Of a stretch of DNA of 6,922 nt, positions 5,667-6,922 are shown one piece after another. The position numbers were made by a program, and so were the translations under genes. How positions within the stretch are numbered: position 1 is the stretch's first letter; every line of letters begins with the position of its first letter. The notes beneath the pieces were generated by a model, which saw only the letters and a list, made by a program, of their open reading frames with translations, ran no database searches and was not told the origin of the DNA. This stretch comes from CAIJMI01 sp964448085 (GTDB taxonomy: Bacteria; Patescibacteriota; Microgenomatia; UBA10105; UBA927): contig CAYUUX010000039.1 in assembly GCA_964448085.1 (NCBI GenBank), positions 1-6,922 of the forward strand, read 5' to 3'.

Positions 5667-6528
5667 GATAACCGTACTGGTATTAGGTGCAGAAGGAATG
5701 TTGGGGCACGTTCTCTACAAAATGTTACGGCAACAAAAAACACTTACCGTTCTTGGAACGACACGAAGTTCGTCACCAACCCTCATTCAATTTACATTCA
5801 ACAACTCGGTGCGTTCGTTGCACAGGTTAGAAACATTTGTTGCGAAAGCAGATTACGTAATAAATTGCATTGCGCTACTTGAAACTGATGATCCAAAAGT
5901 GACAAAAAGACACTATCACATCGTAAATACAAGACTCCCAATGTACATCGAAAAACTTGCAGCAAAATACCGATGTAAAAATATCTACATATCAACGGAT
6001 GCTGTGTTTGCCAAACGTGCAACGCAATCTAATGAAAAAACACAACCAAATCCAAATACAAAGTACGGCCAATCAAAATATCAAGGGGAACCACACAATC
6101 AACAAAGCCTTACAATCCGCTCATCCCTTATTGGTCTTGATAGGAGACATCATAAAGGATTACTGGAATGGCTACTGCAACAAAAAAGTGACGTTTTGGG
6201 GTATACACAGGTGCTTTGGGCAGGAAGCACATGTCTTCAACTTGCTCGTTTTATCACTCTCATTATTACAAAGAATCTCTTTTCCAAAATCCGTAGGAAA
6301 ACGGCTATTCTGCACTTTGCGCCACTGGGACCAATTTCCAAATATACACTGCTTTCTCTTGTTTCCAGTCAAGTACCACACAATAACAAACGAACAATTT
6401 TACCAACAGACACACCCGTTATACATCGGCATCTCACATCCCTGTATACTGCACTATGGAGAAAACAGTTTCCTCCATCGATAAAAAAAGCTATACAGGA
6501 TTTGCTAGAATTTGAGGGGAATCGATGA
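5656..6528 (+). CDS. RmlD-like short-chain dehydrogenase/reductase for a nucleotide sugar
   Basis: The 290-residue protein is an extended SDR of the dTDP-4-dehydrorhamnose reductase (RmlD) superfamily. It has the cofactor loop GAEGMLG (11-17), VINCIA (68-73), STDAVF (113-118) and the catalytic YGQSK (Y137, K141). The later motifs TIRSSLIG (153-160), GLLEWLLQ (168-175), GYTQVLWAG (182-190) and PISKYTLL (226-233) resemble a branch I recall beside UDP-GlcNAc 2-epimerases (WbvR-like). In the L-RhaNAc/L-QuiNAc pathway that enzyme reduces the 4-keto group of a UDP-2-acetamido-2,6-dideoxyhexulose. The next gene here is indeed such an epimerase. The ATG at 5656 is preferred over a TTG at 5644 and overlaps the methyltransferase stop by 11 bases. 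A dTDP-linked substrate remains possible because of the upstream cupin and methyltransferase. Confidence 0.87.
   Translation: MSHKITVLVLGAEGMLGHVLYKMLRQQKTLTVLGTTRSSSPTLIQFTFNNSVRSLHRLETFVAKADYVINCIALLETDDPKVTKRHYHIVNTRLPMYIEKLAAKYRCKNIYISTDAVFAKRATQSNEKTQPNPNTKYGQSKYQGEPHNQQSLTIRSSLIGLDRRHHKGLLEWLLQQKSDVLGYTQVLWAGSTCLQLARFITLIITKNLFSKIRRKTAILHFAPLGPISKYTLLSLVSSQVPHNNKRTILPTDTPVIHRHLTSLYTALWRKQFPPSIKKAIQDLLEFEGNR
6514..6519 (+). promoter_or_regulatory. Shine-Dalgarno site for the 2-epimerase gene
   Basis: GAGGGG lies five bases before the ATG at 6525, inside the end of the reductase gene. It is the only clear Shine-Dalgarno site among the genes in this window and supports the ATGA-overlap start. 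Confidence 0.65.
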
Positions 6529-6922
6529 AACGCAAAAAACCAATCCTTGCCATAGTATTGGGTATTCGACCGGATCTCATCCGGGCCGCGCTTTTGATGA
6601 AATTTCTCAAACAGGCAAAAGACATAGACGTTCGGCTTATTTGGTCCGGACAACATTATTCTCCGAACATGAAAAGTATATTTTTTAAAGACCTGAACAT
6701 CAAAAAGCCAGATTATGACCTTGGATGCAAAGGGGAAACGGATGCAGAAATTTGTTCCAAACTCATCATGCGGTTGTATCCCCTCTTACAACAATTGCAT
6801 CCGTGTGCTGTATGCTTTTTGGGTGATACTAATACAACCATGGGGTGCATAGCAGCAATGAAGCTCAACATCCCAATAGTTCATATCGAAGGTTGTTGGC
6901 GCTCCTATGATTGTCGGATGCA
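6525..6922 (+). CDS. Non-hydrolysing UDP-GlcNAc 2-epimerase family protein (WecB/CapG-like), N-terminal part
   Basis: The first 132 codons are present and the gene runs off the right edge. The N-terminal signature is GIRPDLIR (13-20), where WecB usually has GTRPEAIK. SGQHYSP (41-47), FFKDLNIKKPDYDL (53-66), FLGDTNTT (98-105) and HIEGCWRSYD (120-129) follow in the family order. D101 and E122 align by motif with the catalytic D95 and E117 of E. coli WecB. The 'FFKDL.I.KPDY' and 'H.E...R.YD' forms resemble the CapG/FnlC/WbvD branch, which inverts C2 of UDP-2-acetamido-2,6-dideoxy-L-hexoses rather than making UDP-ManNAc. The gene overlaps the reductase by ATGA (6525-6528) and has its own Shine-Dalgarno site. 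About two thirds of the protein, including further catalytic residues, lies outside the window, so activity cannot be judged. Confidence 0.88.
   Translation, partial: MKRKKPILAIVLGIRPDLIRAALLMKFLKQAKDIDVRLIWSGQHYSPNMKSIFFKDLNIKKPDYDLGCKGETDAEICSKLIMRLYPLLQQLHPCAVCFLGDTNTTMGCIAAMKLNIPIVHIEGCWRSYDCRM

Noticed and set aside
5957..6484. Rightward 175-codon open frame within the reductase gene
   Set aside because: The overlapping reductase frame has the full SDR motif set; this frame has none.

Overview
The window looks like an A/T-leaning bacterial chromosome segment that joins the start of a ribosomal RNA operon to a cell-surface polysaccharide locus. The organism is probably a member of the Patescibacteria (Candidate Phyla Radiation). 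That is inference: it rests on the remembered look of the sugar-gene families, on mostly absent Shine-Dalgarno sites and on compact overlapping genes. The 42 bases of 16S rRNA are too few to place it. TGA ends two genes (3191-3193 and 6526-6528), so the UGA-glycine code of Gracilibacteria/SR1 does not apply.

Layout. Bases 1-42 are the 5' end of a 16S rRNA gene read leftward. Bases 43-256 hold its control region: a near-consensus sigma-70 promoter (202-230), a GC-rich hairpin with a seven-U tract (127-152), a boxA-like antitermination element (96-107) that overlaps a second possible promoter (73-101), and a 16-bp perfect palindrome (69-84). Bases 257-3694 are three leftward membrane-protein genes in an apparent operon (a small unknown protein, then two large multi-pass proteins resembling GT-C glycosyltransferases). 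They run in the same direction as the rRNA genes. Bases 3695-3882 are a divergent intergenic region with a duplicated TATAAT element. Bases 3883-6922 are four overlapping rightward genes: a cupin sugar epimerase, a C-methyltransferase of the TylC3/TcaB9 type, an RmlD-like reductase, and the first 132 codons of a non-hydrolysing UDP-GlcNAc 2-epimerase.

How they fit. The rightward operon appears to build one or more modified nucleotide sugars: the cupin and C-methyltransferase suit a branched deoxysugar, while the reductase and 2-epimerase suit a UDP-linked 2-acetamido-2,6-dideoxy-L-hexose. The leftward membrane proteins could transfer sugars from lipid carriers at the outer face of the membrane. 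The 4,6-dehydratase that should start the sugar pathway, and any soluble glycosyltransferases, are not in the window and would be expected to the right. I found no mobile element, tRNA gene or CRISPR array. The least ordinary part is the rRNA leader, where a terminator-like hairpin lies between the best promoter and the 16S gene.
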